Source of the DNA: Desulfovibrio sp.
Lineage (GTDB): Bacteria; Desulfobacterota; Desulfovibrionia; Desulfovibrionales; Desulfovibrionaceae
Assembly: GCA_031282465.1 (NCBI GenBank)
Contig: JAITDR010000155.1
Location: 1 to 5,685 of the forward strand
Direction of reading: 5' to 3'
Length of the DNA: 5,685 nt
Position 1 is the stretch's first letter; every line of letters starts with the position of its first letter. Under the pieces are notes generated by a model, which was given only the letters and a program-made list of their open reading frames with translations, ran no database searches and was not told the origin of the DNA. Made by a program: the position numbers and the translations under genes. This document shows, piece after piece, positions 1 to 5,418 of this stretch.

Positions 1-35
1 AAACCTCTGCCGGACTTGGAGCCGCCCATGAATAA
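1..35 (+). CDS. Possible 3' end of the upstream gene (expected flhF), partial
   Basis: The first bases lie directly upstream of flhG with no room for a promoter, so they are probably the tail of the preceding gene. In related clusters that gene is flhF, the SRP-type GTPase partner of FlhG. One reading gives ...TSAGLGAAHE and stops at TAA 33-35. Another frame stops at TGA 29-31 and would form an ATGA overlap with the flhG start. Too little is visible to choose between the frames or to identify the gene by homology, so the flhF assignment is inference from gene order only. Confidence 0.3.
   Translation, partial: TSAGLGAAHE
18..21 (+). promoter_or_regulatory. Ribosome-binding site that decides the flhG start
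   Basis: GGAG sits 6 bases before ATG at 28. This favours ATG 28 over the in-frame TTG at 16, which overlaps the site itself. Confidence 0.6.
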
Positions 36-846
36 TGCCGACCTGCCATTGGTCATATCCGTCACCTCCGGCAAAGGGGGCGTCGGCAAAACGAACATTT
101 CGGTCAACCTGGCCTGCCGCATGGCGGCGGACGGCAAACGGACGGTCCTGCTCGACGCCGATCTCGGGCTGGCCAATGTGGATGTGCTCCTCGGCCTTAC
201 CCCGGTCAACAACCTGTTTCACCTGTTTCACGAAGGCGTCGAGCTTTCCGGCGTCCTCATGGATACGCCTTACGGCTTCAAGATTCTGCCTGCATCTTCC
301 GGGGTCAGCGAAATGCTTGCCCTTTCCCCCGGACAAAAACTCACCCTGCTGGAGGCTCTGGACGAGCTTGAGGAGGCCGTGGACTATCTGATTGTAGACA
401 CAGGCGCCGGCATCAACGACAACGTCATGTATTTCAACATGGCGGCCCAGGAGAGGCTGGTCATCCTGACTCCCGAGCCGACGTCGCTGACGGACGCCTA
501 TGCCCTGATCAAAGTCATGCAGCAAAACCACGACGTCAACGACTTCCGGGTGCTGGTGAATATGGCTGCGGACGAGAAGTCCGCGCAGGACACTTTCCGG
601 CGCCTGTACCGGGCCTGCGACCATTTTCTGTCCGGAGTCGGTCTGGATTATGCCGGCATGATCCCGCGCGACCCCGGCGTGCGCAAAGCGGTCATCAACC
701 AGACGCCTTTCTGCGTGTCGGACCCTGACGGGCCGGCAAGCCGCGCCGTCGCGCACACGGCCAAAACCATACAGACCTGGAATGTTCCCCATGCCCTCGA
801 CGGCAACATCAAGTTTTTCTGGAAGCGATTGCTCTTCAGGCAGTAG
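28..846 (+). CDS. flhG: FlhG/FleN, MinD-like ATPase controlling flagellar number
   Basis: This is a 272-aa P-loop ATPase of the MinD/ParA family. The deviant Walker A motif SGKGGVGKT is at residues 14-22 and includes the signature lysine K16. The switch segment LLDADLGLANVD is at 41-52, and the Walker B-like YLIVDTGAG is at about 120-128. The C-terminus (NIKFFWKRLLFRQ) alternates aromatic/hydrophobic and basic residues, as expected for a MinD-type amphipathic membrane-targeting helix. FlhG/FleN proteins partner with the FlhF GTPase and limit flagellar number and position at the cell pole or membrane. LGLANVDVLLGL is typical of the FlhG/FleN branch, and fliA lies directly downstream, so septum-site MinD is unlikely. 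The N-terminus is short and lacks the DQAxxLR activator motif known from Bacillus FlhG. ATG 28 is chosen because of the GGAG ahead of it. The last 56 bases overlap the predicted start of fliA. Confidence 0.93.
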   Translation: MNNADLPLVISVTSGKGGVGKTNISVNLACRMAADGKRTVLLDADLGLANVDVLLGLTPVNNLFHLFHEGVELSGVLMDTPYGFKILPASSGVSEMLALSPGQKLTLLEALDELEEAVDYLIVDTGAGINDNVMYFNMAAQERLVILTPEPTSLTDAYALIKVMQQNHDVNDFRVLVNMAADEKSAQDTFRRLYRACDHFLSGVGLDYAGMIPRDPGVRKAVINQTPFCVSDPDGPASRAVAHTAKTIQTWNVPHALDGNIKFFWKRLLFRQ

Positions 847-1603
847 CTCCGGCGCAGCCTGGGAACGTTTCGGCTCGGGTCTTCTGGCTTGGCCGGACTG
901 CACCGGCGAACAACAGGAAAACATCGTCAGACACTTTGCCCCCAAAGTAAAGTATCTGGCCCTGCGCCTGAAATCCCGCCTGCCGCGCAACGTGGAACTC
1001 TCCGACCTGATCGGCGCGGGCACGCTGGGACTTATGGAGTCCTTCGGCAAATTCCGCCCGGATATGGGCATTAAATTCGACACCTATGCCGAAAACCGCA
1101 TCCGGGGAGCCATGCTGGACGAACTGCGCCGGCTTGACTGGTTTCCCCGCTCCCTGCGCAAAAAAGTTCGGCTTCTGGATGAAGCCGTACAAAAGCTGGA
1201 ACACGAGGACGGGGAAAGCCCCGGCGAGGAGGCGTTGGCCGCCGAGACAGGGCTGGACGTCAAGGAGGTGCGTGAAGGCCTTGAGGCCATGAACAGCCGC
1301 TTTACCGTCTCTCTGGACCTGATTCTGGAATCCTTCGCCGGACAGGACGGCGGCGGCCCGGACGAGGCGTTCGCCTCCGTTTCCGTTCGTGAACTTATCG
1401 ACAGAGTAGCCGAATTGGTTGAACAATTGACAGCGCGCGAAAAGCTGGTATTATCGCTCTACTACGCGGATGAATTGAATATGCGTGAAACTGCGGAGGT
1501 GATGGGCATCACCGAAGGAAGAGTTTCCCAACTGCATTCACAGGCACTGACGCGTTTACGTCGGGAGTTTACCGCGCGCCACGGGAAAACAAGTTTGCCG
1601 TAA
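791..1603 (+). CDS. fliA: FliA, flagellar sigma-28 RNA polymerase sigma factor
   Basis: This is a 270-aa sigma-70-family protein of FliA/WhiG type, close to the usual length of about 240-260 aa. Using the ATG at 791, region 2 runs from about VRHFAPKVKYLA (46-57) through DLIGAGTLGLMESF (72-85). The -10-recognising part, with ENRIRGAMLDELRRLDWFPRS, follows at about 101-121. Region 3 occupies about 124-168. Region 4 starts at LTAREKLVLSLYY (213) and ends in the helix-turn-helix MRETAEVMGITEGRVSQLHS (231-250), which reads the -35 element. The factor directs late flagellar and chemotaxis genes, and in other bacteria FlgM restrains it; no flgM is seen here. The start is uncertain. ATG 782 and ATG 791 are both in frame; 791 has GGAA 8 bases ahead. 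Either start lies inside flhG, and the first 20 or so residues are a Ser/Gly-rich run unlike the rest. Clear family similarity begins only at about AWERF (23-27). Confidence 0.94.
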   Translation: MPSTATSSFSGSDCSSGSSSGAAWERFGSGLLAWPDCTGEQQENIVRHFAPKVKYLALRLKSRLPRNVELSDLIGAGTLGLMESFGKFRPDMGIKFDTYAENRIRGAMLDELRRLDWFPRSLRKKVRLLDEAVQKLEHEDGESPGEEALAAETGLDVKEVREGLEAMNSRFTVSLDLILESFAGQDGGGPDEAFASVSVRELIDRVAELVEQLTAREKLVLSLYYADELNMRETAEVMGITEGRVSQLHSQALTRLRREFTARHGKTSLP

Positions 1604-1608
1604 AGGAG
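1602..1608 (+). promoter_or_regulatory. cheY ribosome-binding site overlapping the fliA stop
   Basis: AAAGGAG is the strongest Shine-Dalgarno match in the window. It begins inside the fliA TAA stop (1601-1603) and ends 9 bases before the cheY ATG. A strong site so close to the fliA stop suggests translational coupling, or at least high cheY translation from the same transcript. Confidence 0.7.
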
Positions 1609-1617
1609 ATACGCCGT

Positions 1618-1998
1618 ATGCCCTATAATCCGAATATGCGCGTTCTGGTTGTGGATGATTTTTCCACCATGCGCCGCATTATCAAGAACATTTTGCGCCA
1701 GCTCGGCTTCAACAACGTCGTCGAAGCCGACGACGGCACATCAGCTTGGGAGGTGCTGAACAAAGACAAGATTGAGTTCGTCATCTCCGACTGGAATATG
1801 CCGCAGATGACGGGCATCGACTTGTTGCGCAAGGTGCGCGCCAGCGAGGAATTTGCCGATCTGCCCTTCCTTATGGTCACGGCTGAAGCCCAGCAGGAAA
1901 ACATCATTGAAGCGGTGCAGGCCAAAGTATCGAATTATATCGTGAAGCCCTTTACCGCAGAAGTGATGAAACAAAAAATAGACAAAATTTTTCCCTGA
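1618..1998 (+). CDS. cheY: CheY chemotaxis response regulator
   Basis: This 126-aa protein is a single receiver domain with no output domain, the size and layout of CheY. All key residues are visible and shifted by one from E. coli numbering. They are the acidic pair D13-D14 (VLVVDDFSTMRR), the phospho-acceptor D58 (VISDWNMPQMTG), the switch T88 (MVTAEAQQEN), Y107 and K110 (NYIVKPFT). CheY is phosphorylated by CheA and binds the flagellar switch (FliM/FliN) to alter rotation. No cheA, cheZ or methylation genes lie in the window. The gene follows fliA by 14 bp with a strong ribosome-binding site and precedes fliL by 7 bp, so it is almost certainly co-transcribed with both. DFSTMRRIIKNIL and AKVSNYIVKPFTAE are typical of motor-binding CheY proteins. 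Another single-domain receiver role cannot be fully excluded. Confidence 0.95.
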   Translation: MPYNPNMRVLVVDDFSTMRRIIKNILRQLGFNNVVEADDGTSAWEVLNKDKIEFVISDWNMPQMTGIDLLRKVRASEEFADLPFLMVTAEAQQENIIEAVQAKVSNYIVKPFTAEVMKQKIDKIFP

Positions 1999-2005
1999 TT
2001 GACAC

Positions 2006-2761
2006 ATGCCTCCCGATGCCCCCGATGCAGCGCCGCCGAGTGACGGCGCCAAGCCCGGCGCCGTCAAGGTCGCGCTGGATGTTGACGATGCGCCCTTTCT
2101 GCAGGAAGCGGAAAAAAAAACCGCCCCTCCTCCGCAAAAAACCGGTGCGCCTTTACCCCCTTTGCCGCCGGCGCCGGAACAGACAAAAAAAACCGGTTTG
2201 GCAGCGCGGATCAAGGCGTTTTTCGCCCGCTTCAAACCCTCTGCCCTGTTGCAGAAACTTCCGTCCGGGAAAAAACGCTACCTTATCCTCGGCGGCGCGG
2301 GTTTTGTCTCCGTTGCCGCCGCCGGCGCGGTCCTGTATTTCGCCGTCTTCTCCGGAAGCCCGCCCCCCCCTGATCAGGCAAGCCGCCCGGCAAACGTGAC
2401 AACCGTGGTCGTCCCCTCCGCGCCTCCGCGCGAAGATGCCCCCGCAGCCGCCAAATTCACATACCGCCTTGATGCCTTTATGGTGGAAAAAACAGGTTCG
2501 GAAGGCGAACTGCGTTTTTTGCGCTGCAGCTTCAGCGTGCCCACGGACAATGAGACGCTTATGGCCGAATTCAGCGCGAAAAATATTGTCCTGCGCGACG
2601 CGGTGTATTATTATCTGCACCATAAGCCCCTGACGTTTCTCGTCGACGCCGCCTTGAGCGAAGAATTGAAGCAGGATATCATCAGCATCGTCAACGAGAA
2701 TGTTTCCACGGAAAAAATAGAGCAGCTTTATGTGGAAGATTATGTCGTAACCGTCAGATAG
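2006..2761 (+). CDS. fliL: FliL-like flagellar basal body-associated membrane protein
   Basis: This 251-aa protein is longer than typical FliL (about 150-180 aa) because of a cytoplasmic N-terminal extension. Residues 1-90 are Pro/Ala/Lys-rich and probably disordered. One transmembrane segment follows at about 92-116 (YLILGGAGFVSVAAAGAVLY), after a KKR stop-transfer-like run. The remainder should be periplasmic: a Pro-rich linker (118-145) and a FliL domain (about 150-251) containing NIVLRDAVYYYLHHKPL and a C-terminal VEDYVVTVR. The 'LRDAV...L...L..EELKQDI...N' and final 'Y..DYVV' pattern matches the FliL C-terminus. FliL associates with MotA/MotB stators at the motor and supports torque or swarming. 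ATG 2006 is the first possible start, because an in-frame TGA lies at 2000-2002; its ribosome-binding site is weak, so translation may depend on cheY 7 bp upstream. The N-terminal coding part contains A-tracts of 9, 6 and 8 bases. Confidence 0.82.
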   Translation: MPPDAPDAAPPSDGAKPGAVKVALDVDDAPFLQEAEKKTAPPPQKTGAPLPPLPPAPEQTKKTGLAARIKAFFARFKPSALLQKLPSGKKRYLILGGAGFVSVAAAGAVLYFAVFSGSPPPPDQASRPANVTTVVVPSAPPREDAPAAAKFTYRLDAFMVEKTGSEGELRFLRCSFSVPTDNETLMAEFSAKNIVLRDAVYYYLHHKPLTFLVDAALSEELKQDIISIVNENVSTEKIEQLYVEDYVVTVR

Positions 2762-2798
2762 AGCCGGCAATTCCGCATTCGGCAGAAGCGGTGCAATT

Positions 2799-3128
2799 AT
2801 GAACATTATCAACACCTTGCCCGCGCCCGTAGTCCAGATGGGACATGTGGAAAAAATTGTTGAGATGCAGCAGAATCTGCCTTACGCCCAGCAGGCGGCG
2901 ATGGCGGATGAGGCCGCGCGCTCACTGGAGCGCGCGCGGGAAAGAATAGAGGCCGGCTCGGAGACGGAAGCTCCCGTCAAGGTCAGGGAACGGGCCGGAG
3001 GACAGGGCGGCGGCGGCAACCGGCCGGCCCGGGAAAGAGAAGCGGACGGCGGTGAAGCGGGCGAAGACGAAGGCGGCGCAAAGTCCGGCCGTCCGTGGTC
3101 GGGCCGGTTGCTGGATATTACCATCTGA
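2799..3128 (+). CDS. Uncharacterised small charged protein in the flagellar operon
   Basis: I do not recognise a named family for this 109-aa protein. Three parts are visible. Residues 1-53 look helical and possibly coiled coil (HVEKIVEMQQNLPYAQQAAM, then an Ala/Arg/Glu-rich stretch). Residues 54-98 are low-complexity Gly/Arg/Glu, probably disordered. A short distinct tail, RPWSGRLLDITI, ends the protein. There is no signal peptide and no membrane segment, so it should be cytoplasmic. It lies 37 bp after fliL and 21 bp before the next gene in the same direction, so it is probably co-transcribed. From memory, Desulfovibrio flagellar clusters carry a similar small gene after fliL with a related 'PW.G..I.' tail; this is unchecked recollection. 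The ribosome-binding site is weak (GAAG about 10 bases ahead of ATG). Confidence 0.75.
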   Translation: MNIINTLPAPVVQMGHVEKIVEMQQNLPYAQQAAMADEAARSLERARERIEAGSETEAPVKVRERAGGQGGGGNRPAREREADGGEAGEDEGGAKSGRPWSGRLLDITI

Positions 3129-3149
3129 CGCCTTTCTCCGGCCGACATT

Positions 3150-3587
3150 GTGAACACCGTTCCGGATCGTACCATGCAACTCGGCATTCTCGCGCTCATA
3201 AGCATCACGGAACTGCTGCTCTTTATTCTGTTGCTGTTTTTTTTCAGCCGCCTGCGCAAGTCCGAAAAAGTCCATCTGCAGTTGGCCGAGGATCAGCGCG
3301 CGCTTATGGACAAGCTGCACGCCAACGCCGCCCTGGAGCGCGAACTTGTGCAGAGCTTCGCCGTGCGCCAGGCCGAATTGCGCAAGCTGGACGAGGACCT
3401 GGAAAAACGCGCCGGCGAACTCCGCGCCTTGCTGGCTGAGGCGGAACGCGTAAGCCGTTCCCCGCAGTTCCTACGCGGGCTCATCAAGTCGGGCAGCAGG
3501 CAGGGGCGCACGCCCGCGCAACTGGCCAAGGCTGCGGGGCTGTCTCTTGACGAGGTGCAGCTTATCCTTGCGCAGGAAGGGAATTGA
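3150..3587 (+). CDS. Membrane-anchored coiled-coil protein with C-terminal HTH-like segment (SwrB/DUF2802-like architecture)
   Basis: This protein has 145 aa from GTG 3150, or 137 aa if translation begins at ATG 3174. ATG 3174 is a reasonable alternative, with GGAT about 7 bases ahead, and neither start has a strong site. A single N-terminal transmembrane helix covers about residues 11-33 (ILALISITELLLFILLLFFF), followed by basic RLRK. A charged helical stretch, probably coiled coil, covers about 38-103. A compact C-terminal unit at 104-145 contains RTPAQLAKAAGLSLDEVQLI, which reads as a helix-turn-helix. This order of parts matches Bacillus SwrB (encoded next to sigD, promotes flagellar export-apparatus activation) and DUF2802-type proteins in Pseudomonas-type flagellar clusters. 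Position in the flagellar operon downstream of fliA agrees. The match is by architecture and position, not by a proven alignment. The gene sits 12 bp before the next one. The TM codons include a T8 run at 3237-3244. Confidence 0.8.
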   Translation: MNTVPDRTMQLGILALISITELLLFILLLFFFSRLRKSEKVHLQLAEDQRALMDKLHANAALERELVQSFAVRQAELRKLDEDLEKRAGELRALLAEAERVSRSPQFLRGLIKSGSRQGRTPAQLAKAAGLSLDEVQLILAQEGN

Positions 3588-3588
3588 A

Positions 3589-3595
3589 AGAGGTG
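3589..3595 (+). promoter_or_regulatory. Ribosome-binding site of the 225-aa gene
   Basis: AGAGGTG lies 4 bases before ATG 3600 and just after the previous stop codon (3585-3587). It supports ATG 3600 over the in-frame ATG at 3612. Confidence 0.55.
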
Positions 3596-3599
3596 ACCT

Positions 3600-4277
3600 A
3601 TGCGGTTGAGCATGCCTGAGGCGGCGCTGCAACACTCCGGCAAAGCCCGGCGGCTGCGCCTGGTGTTGCTGTTGCTCGCGGCGCTGTGCGTCGCGGTTGC
3701 AGCGGGCGCCGCTCTGCGCCGCTTCAGCGGCGACGGGCCGCCCTCCGATGCCGTGCGCCCGTCCCTTTCCGGCACTGAGACGCCTGTTGCCGCTCCGGCG
3801 ACCGGAGCCGTCGAGGGAGACAACGCCGTTGTCCCTCCGCCTGTTGTTATCCGGGGGGCCGGCACGCCGGCCGCGGACCGTACGCCTGCGCCCGGCGCGG
3901 ATGCGGCGGAGCAGGGTGGGGCAGGCGCGGGGGAGCGGGAACGCATCTTCAGACTGGCCGAAGAAGAGGCGGAACGCCGGCTGCAGGAGGCGACTTCTCT
4001 GGAGGCAGCAGCGGCAATCACTTACCGGCGCGCTGTGGCCGGAGCCGCGCGCGGCAAAGCGGGCGCCGCGGAACCGGCGGAAGCCGAGGCTGCCCTGGAA
4101 AGAGCGCGGGCGGCTGTCAGGGCTGCGCGCCGGGACTTTGAAGCGGCCAGCCTGAGACGCGCCGAAGCCGGCGCGGAAGTCCGGCGCGCAGCCGGAACGG
4201 CCGGCCCCGGATTCCCCGGCCGATCAATGCCGCGACAGGCTGCCGCCGGGCAGGGAGTTGAGGAGACTCCGCCTTAA
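3600..4277 (+). CDS. Uncharacterised membrane-anchored Ala/Glu/Arg-rich protein
   Basis: No family is recognised for this 225-aa protein. It has a short basic N-terminus (KARRLR, 15-20) and one transmembrane segment at about 21-39 (LVLLLLAALCVAVAAGAAL). A Pro/Gly/Ala-rich, probably disordered linker spans about 44-110. A long Ala/Glu/Arg-rich helical region, probably coiled coil, covers about 112-198, and a Gly/Pro-rich tail ends it. The layout (anchor, linker, helical rod) resembles TolA-like or other envelope-spanning proteins in form only. The predicted topology places most of it outside the cytoplasm. ATG 3600 is supported by AGAGGTG just upstream. It starts 12 bp after the SwrB-like gene and is the last gene of the tight series, so it probably belongs to the flagellar transcript. 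Its low-complexity, very GC-rich composition makes similarity-based naming unreliable. The Arg/Ala/Glu wording could also mimic coding in other frames, but the start site and clean TM favour this one. Confidence 0.68.
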   Translation: MRLSMPEAALQHSGKARRLRLVLLLLAALCVAVAAGAALRRFSGDGPPSDAVRPSLSGTETPVAAPATGAVEGDNAVVPPPVVIRGAGTPAADRTPAPGADAAEQGGAGAGERERIFRLAEEEAERRLQEATSLEAAAAITYRRAVAGAARGKAGAAEPAEAEAALERARAAVRAARRDFEAASLRRAEAGAEVRRAAGTAGPGFPGRSMPRQAAAGQGVEETPP

Positions 4278-4302
4278 AGCCTTTCGTCGATTGAAACATG
4301 AA

Positions 4303-4326
4303 TACCGACGGCCCGGAGCTTCGGTA
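4303..4326 (+). other. Small inverted repeat between the flagellar series and the decarboxylase gene
   Basis: TACCGA (4303-4308) and TCGGTA (4321-4326) can pair around a 12-base loop. A second small hairpin, CTTGA-AAA-TCAAG, follows at 4337-4349, just before the ribosome-binding site. Neither is followed by a T-run, so neither is a standard intrinsic terminator. No convincing promoter was seen in this 84-bp gap. Confidence 0.25.
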
Positions 4327-4351
4327 AAGCAAAATCCTTGAAAATCAAGTG

Positions 4352-4356
4352 AAGGA
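4352..4356 (+). promoter_or_regulatory. Ribosome-binding site of the UDP-glucuronate decarboxylase gene
   Basis: AAGGA lies 5 bases before ATG 4362. It fixes the start just ahead of the nucleotide-binding fold. Confidence 0.6.
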
Positions 4357-4361
4357 ACGAC

Positions 4362-5327
4362 ATGCATCTGCGCAGACGGGTTCTGGTTACCGGGGGTTCG
4401 GGATTTTTGGGTTCGCATCTTTGCGCCCGCCTGCTCGACGCCGGCGACGAGGTGGTGTGCGCGGACAATTTTTTCACCGGTCCCCGCGCCAATGTCGAGC
4501 ATTTGCTGGACAACCGGCGTTTCGAATTGCTGCGCCACGACATCACTTTTCCCCTGTATCTGGAAACAGACCGCATCTACAACCTCGCCTGCCCCGCCTC
4601 GCCCGTGCATTACCGGCGCGACCCCGTGCAGACCATTAAAACCTGCGTACACGGGGCCATCAACATGCTCGGTCTGGCCAAGCGCGTGGGAGCGGGCATT
4701 TTCCAGTCATCGACTTCCGAGGTGTACGGCGACCCGGAGGAGCATCCGCAGACGGAATCCTATGTGGGGCACGTCAACCCCATCGGCGAACGGTCTTGTT
4801 ATGATGAGGGCAAACGATGCGCCGAGGCCATTTTTTTCGCCTACCGCCGCATGCACGGCACGGCAATCAAAGTGGGGAGGATTTTCAACACCTACGGCCC
4901 GCGCATGCATCCCAACGACGGCAGAGTGGTGTCCAACTTCATAGTGCAGGCCCTGCTGGACAGAGATATCACCATATACGGCGACGGCTCACAAACCCGT
5001 TCTTTCTGTTATGTGGACGATCTTGTGGAATGCATGTTGCGCTTCATGGATACCCCGGACGATTTCACAGGTCCGATGAACATGGGCAATCCCGAAGAAT
5101 ACACCGTCCTGGATCTGGCGCGGCTGATCACGGATATCACCGGCTCGTCGTCCAGAATCGTCATGCGGCCTTTGCCCGGCGACGACCCGATACGGCGCAG
5201 GCCGGACATAAGCTTGGCCGAAAAGCAGTTGGACTGGAAACCCCGCGTCACCCTTAAAGAAGGCTTGAGCAAAACCGTTGCGTACTTTGAGGGCCTGCTG
5301 CGGTCGGGTGAATTGCCTGCGGTCTGA
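4362..5327 (+). CDS. UDP-glucuronate decarboxylase (UDP-xylose synthase), extended SDR family
   Basis: This is a 321-aa complete enzyme of the extended short-chain dehydrogenase family; about 310-320 aa is normal for soluble bacterial UXS. It converts UDP-glucuronate to UDP-xylose and CO2 in the cytosol, using bound NAD+ through a 4-keto intermediate. The Rossmann motif [11 protein letters not shown] is at residues 10-20, with the cofactor-ribose acid D35 in [17 protein letters not shown] at 116-125 carries the active-site Thr/Ser and E120. The hallmark [12 protein letters not shown] at 141-152 holds the YxxxK pair Y147/K151. [11 protein letters not shown] (172-182) and [14 protein letters not shown] (207-220) form the sugar-nucleotide site. 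The CYDEGKR and [10 protein letters not shown] wording separates it from GalE, RmlB and ArnA. It starts 84 bp after the flagellar series with its own ribosome-binding site, and the neighbour beyond it is convergent. It could feed surface polysaccharide or protein glycosylation; the acceptor cannot be told from the window. Confidence 0.93.
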   Translation: MHLRRRVLVTGGSGFLGSHLCARLLDAGDEVVCADNFFTGPRANVEHLLDNRRFELLRHDITFPLYLETDRIYNLACPASPVHYRRDPVQTIKTCVHGAINMLGLAKRVGAGIFQSSTSEVYGDPEEHPQTESYVGHVNPIGERSCYDEGKRCAEAIFFAYRRMHGTAIKVGRIFNTYGPRMHPNDGRVVSNFIVQALLDRDITIYGDGSQTRSFCYVDDLVECMLRFMDTPDDFTGPMNMGNPEEYTVLDLARLITDITGSSSRIVMRPLPGDDPIRRRPDISLAEKQLDWKPRVTLKEGLSKTVAYFEGLLRSGELPAV

Positions 5328-5337
5328 GTCGGCCGAC
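5328..5337 (+). repeat. Perfect 10-bp palindrome directly after the decarboxylase stop
   Basis: GTCGGCCGAC begins at the base after the TGA stop. It has no loop and no T-run, so it is not a standard terminator. It could be chance in GC-rich DNA or a protein-binding site. Confidence 0.3.
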
Positions 5338-5348
5338 CGGCACGGAAA

Positions 5349-5372
5349 TCATTCGGCAATCCACGTCCGCAC
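5349..5372 (-). pseudogene. Degenerate second copy of the neighbouring gene's 3' end
   Basis: Read on the minus strand, this stretch encodes VRTWIAE and a TGA stop. The true 3' end of the minus-strand gene at 5419-5442 encodes VQTWIVD and TGA. The two 24-base segments match at 18 positions, and most differences fall at third codon positions or give conservative changes (Q/R, V/A, D/E). Similarity continues weakly past the stop (TGATTTC..G..). A further matching patch (GCAGGT, then ATTGCCGC against ATTACCGC) occurs upstream on the minus strand at 5391-5410, but with extra bases and out of frame. The simplest reading is a remnant of a duplicated paralogue. Confidence 0.4.
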
Positions 5373-5389
5373 AGGGCGACGGCGAAGTT

Positions 5390-5414
5390 TGCGGCAATAC
5401 AAACACCTGCCGCA
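5390..5414. terminator. Hairpin between convergent genes, weak terminator candidate
   Basis: TGCGGCA (5390-5396) and TGCCGCA (5408-5414) form a perfect 7-bp stem with an 11-base loop. It lies 4 bases past the minus-strand stop (5419) and about 60 bases past the plus-strand stop. There is no proper U-run on either side, so termination by this element is only a possibility. Confidence 0.35.
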
Positions 5415-5418
5415 GAAA

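Noticed and set aside
836..1426. 196-codon open frame on the minus strand opposite fliA
   Set aside because: It mirrors the unmistakable FliA coding frame and shows no domain or ribosome-binding site.
2153..2815. Long open frame of 220 codons on the minus strand opposite fliL
   Set aside because: It lies antisense to a well-supported fliL, has Cys/His/Arg-rich composition without domain character, and is the usual mirror open frame of GC-rich coding DNA.
3237..3244. T8 run flanked by GCTG and CAGC as a terminator
   Set aside because: The stem is only 4 bp with the T-run as its loop, and it sits inside the transmembrane codons of a supported gene.
3293..4021. 242-codon Ser/Ala/Arg-rich open frame on the minus strand
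   Set aside because: It spans the end of one plus-strand gene and the start of the next and has low-complexity shadow composition. The plus-strand genes have clear TM segments and, for one, a good ribosome-binding site.
4275..4296. TAAAG...TCGATTGA as a possible sigma-28 promoter
   Set aside because: The two halves are about 4 bases apart, not the roughly 11 expected for FliA-dependent promoters.
4298..4327. Nine-codon leader-like frame (MNTDGPELR) before the decarboxylase gene
   Set aside because: It has no ribosome-binding site, no regulatory codon run, and no attenuator-like T-run after the nearby hairpin.
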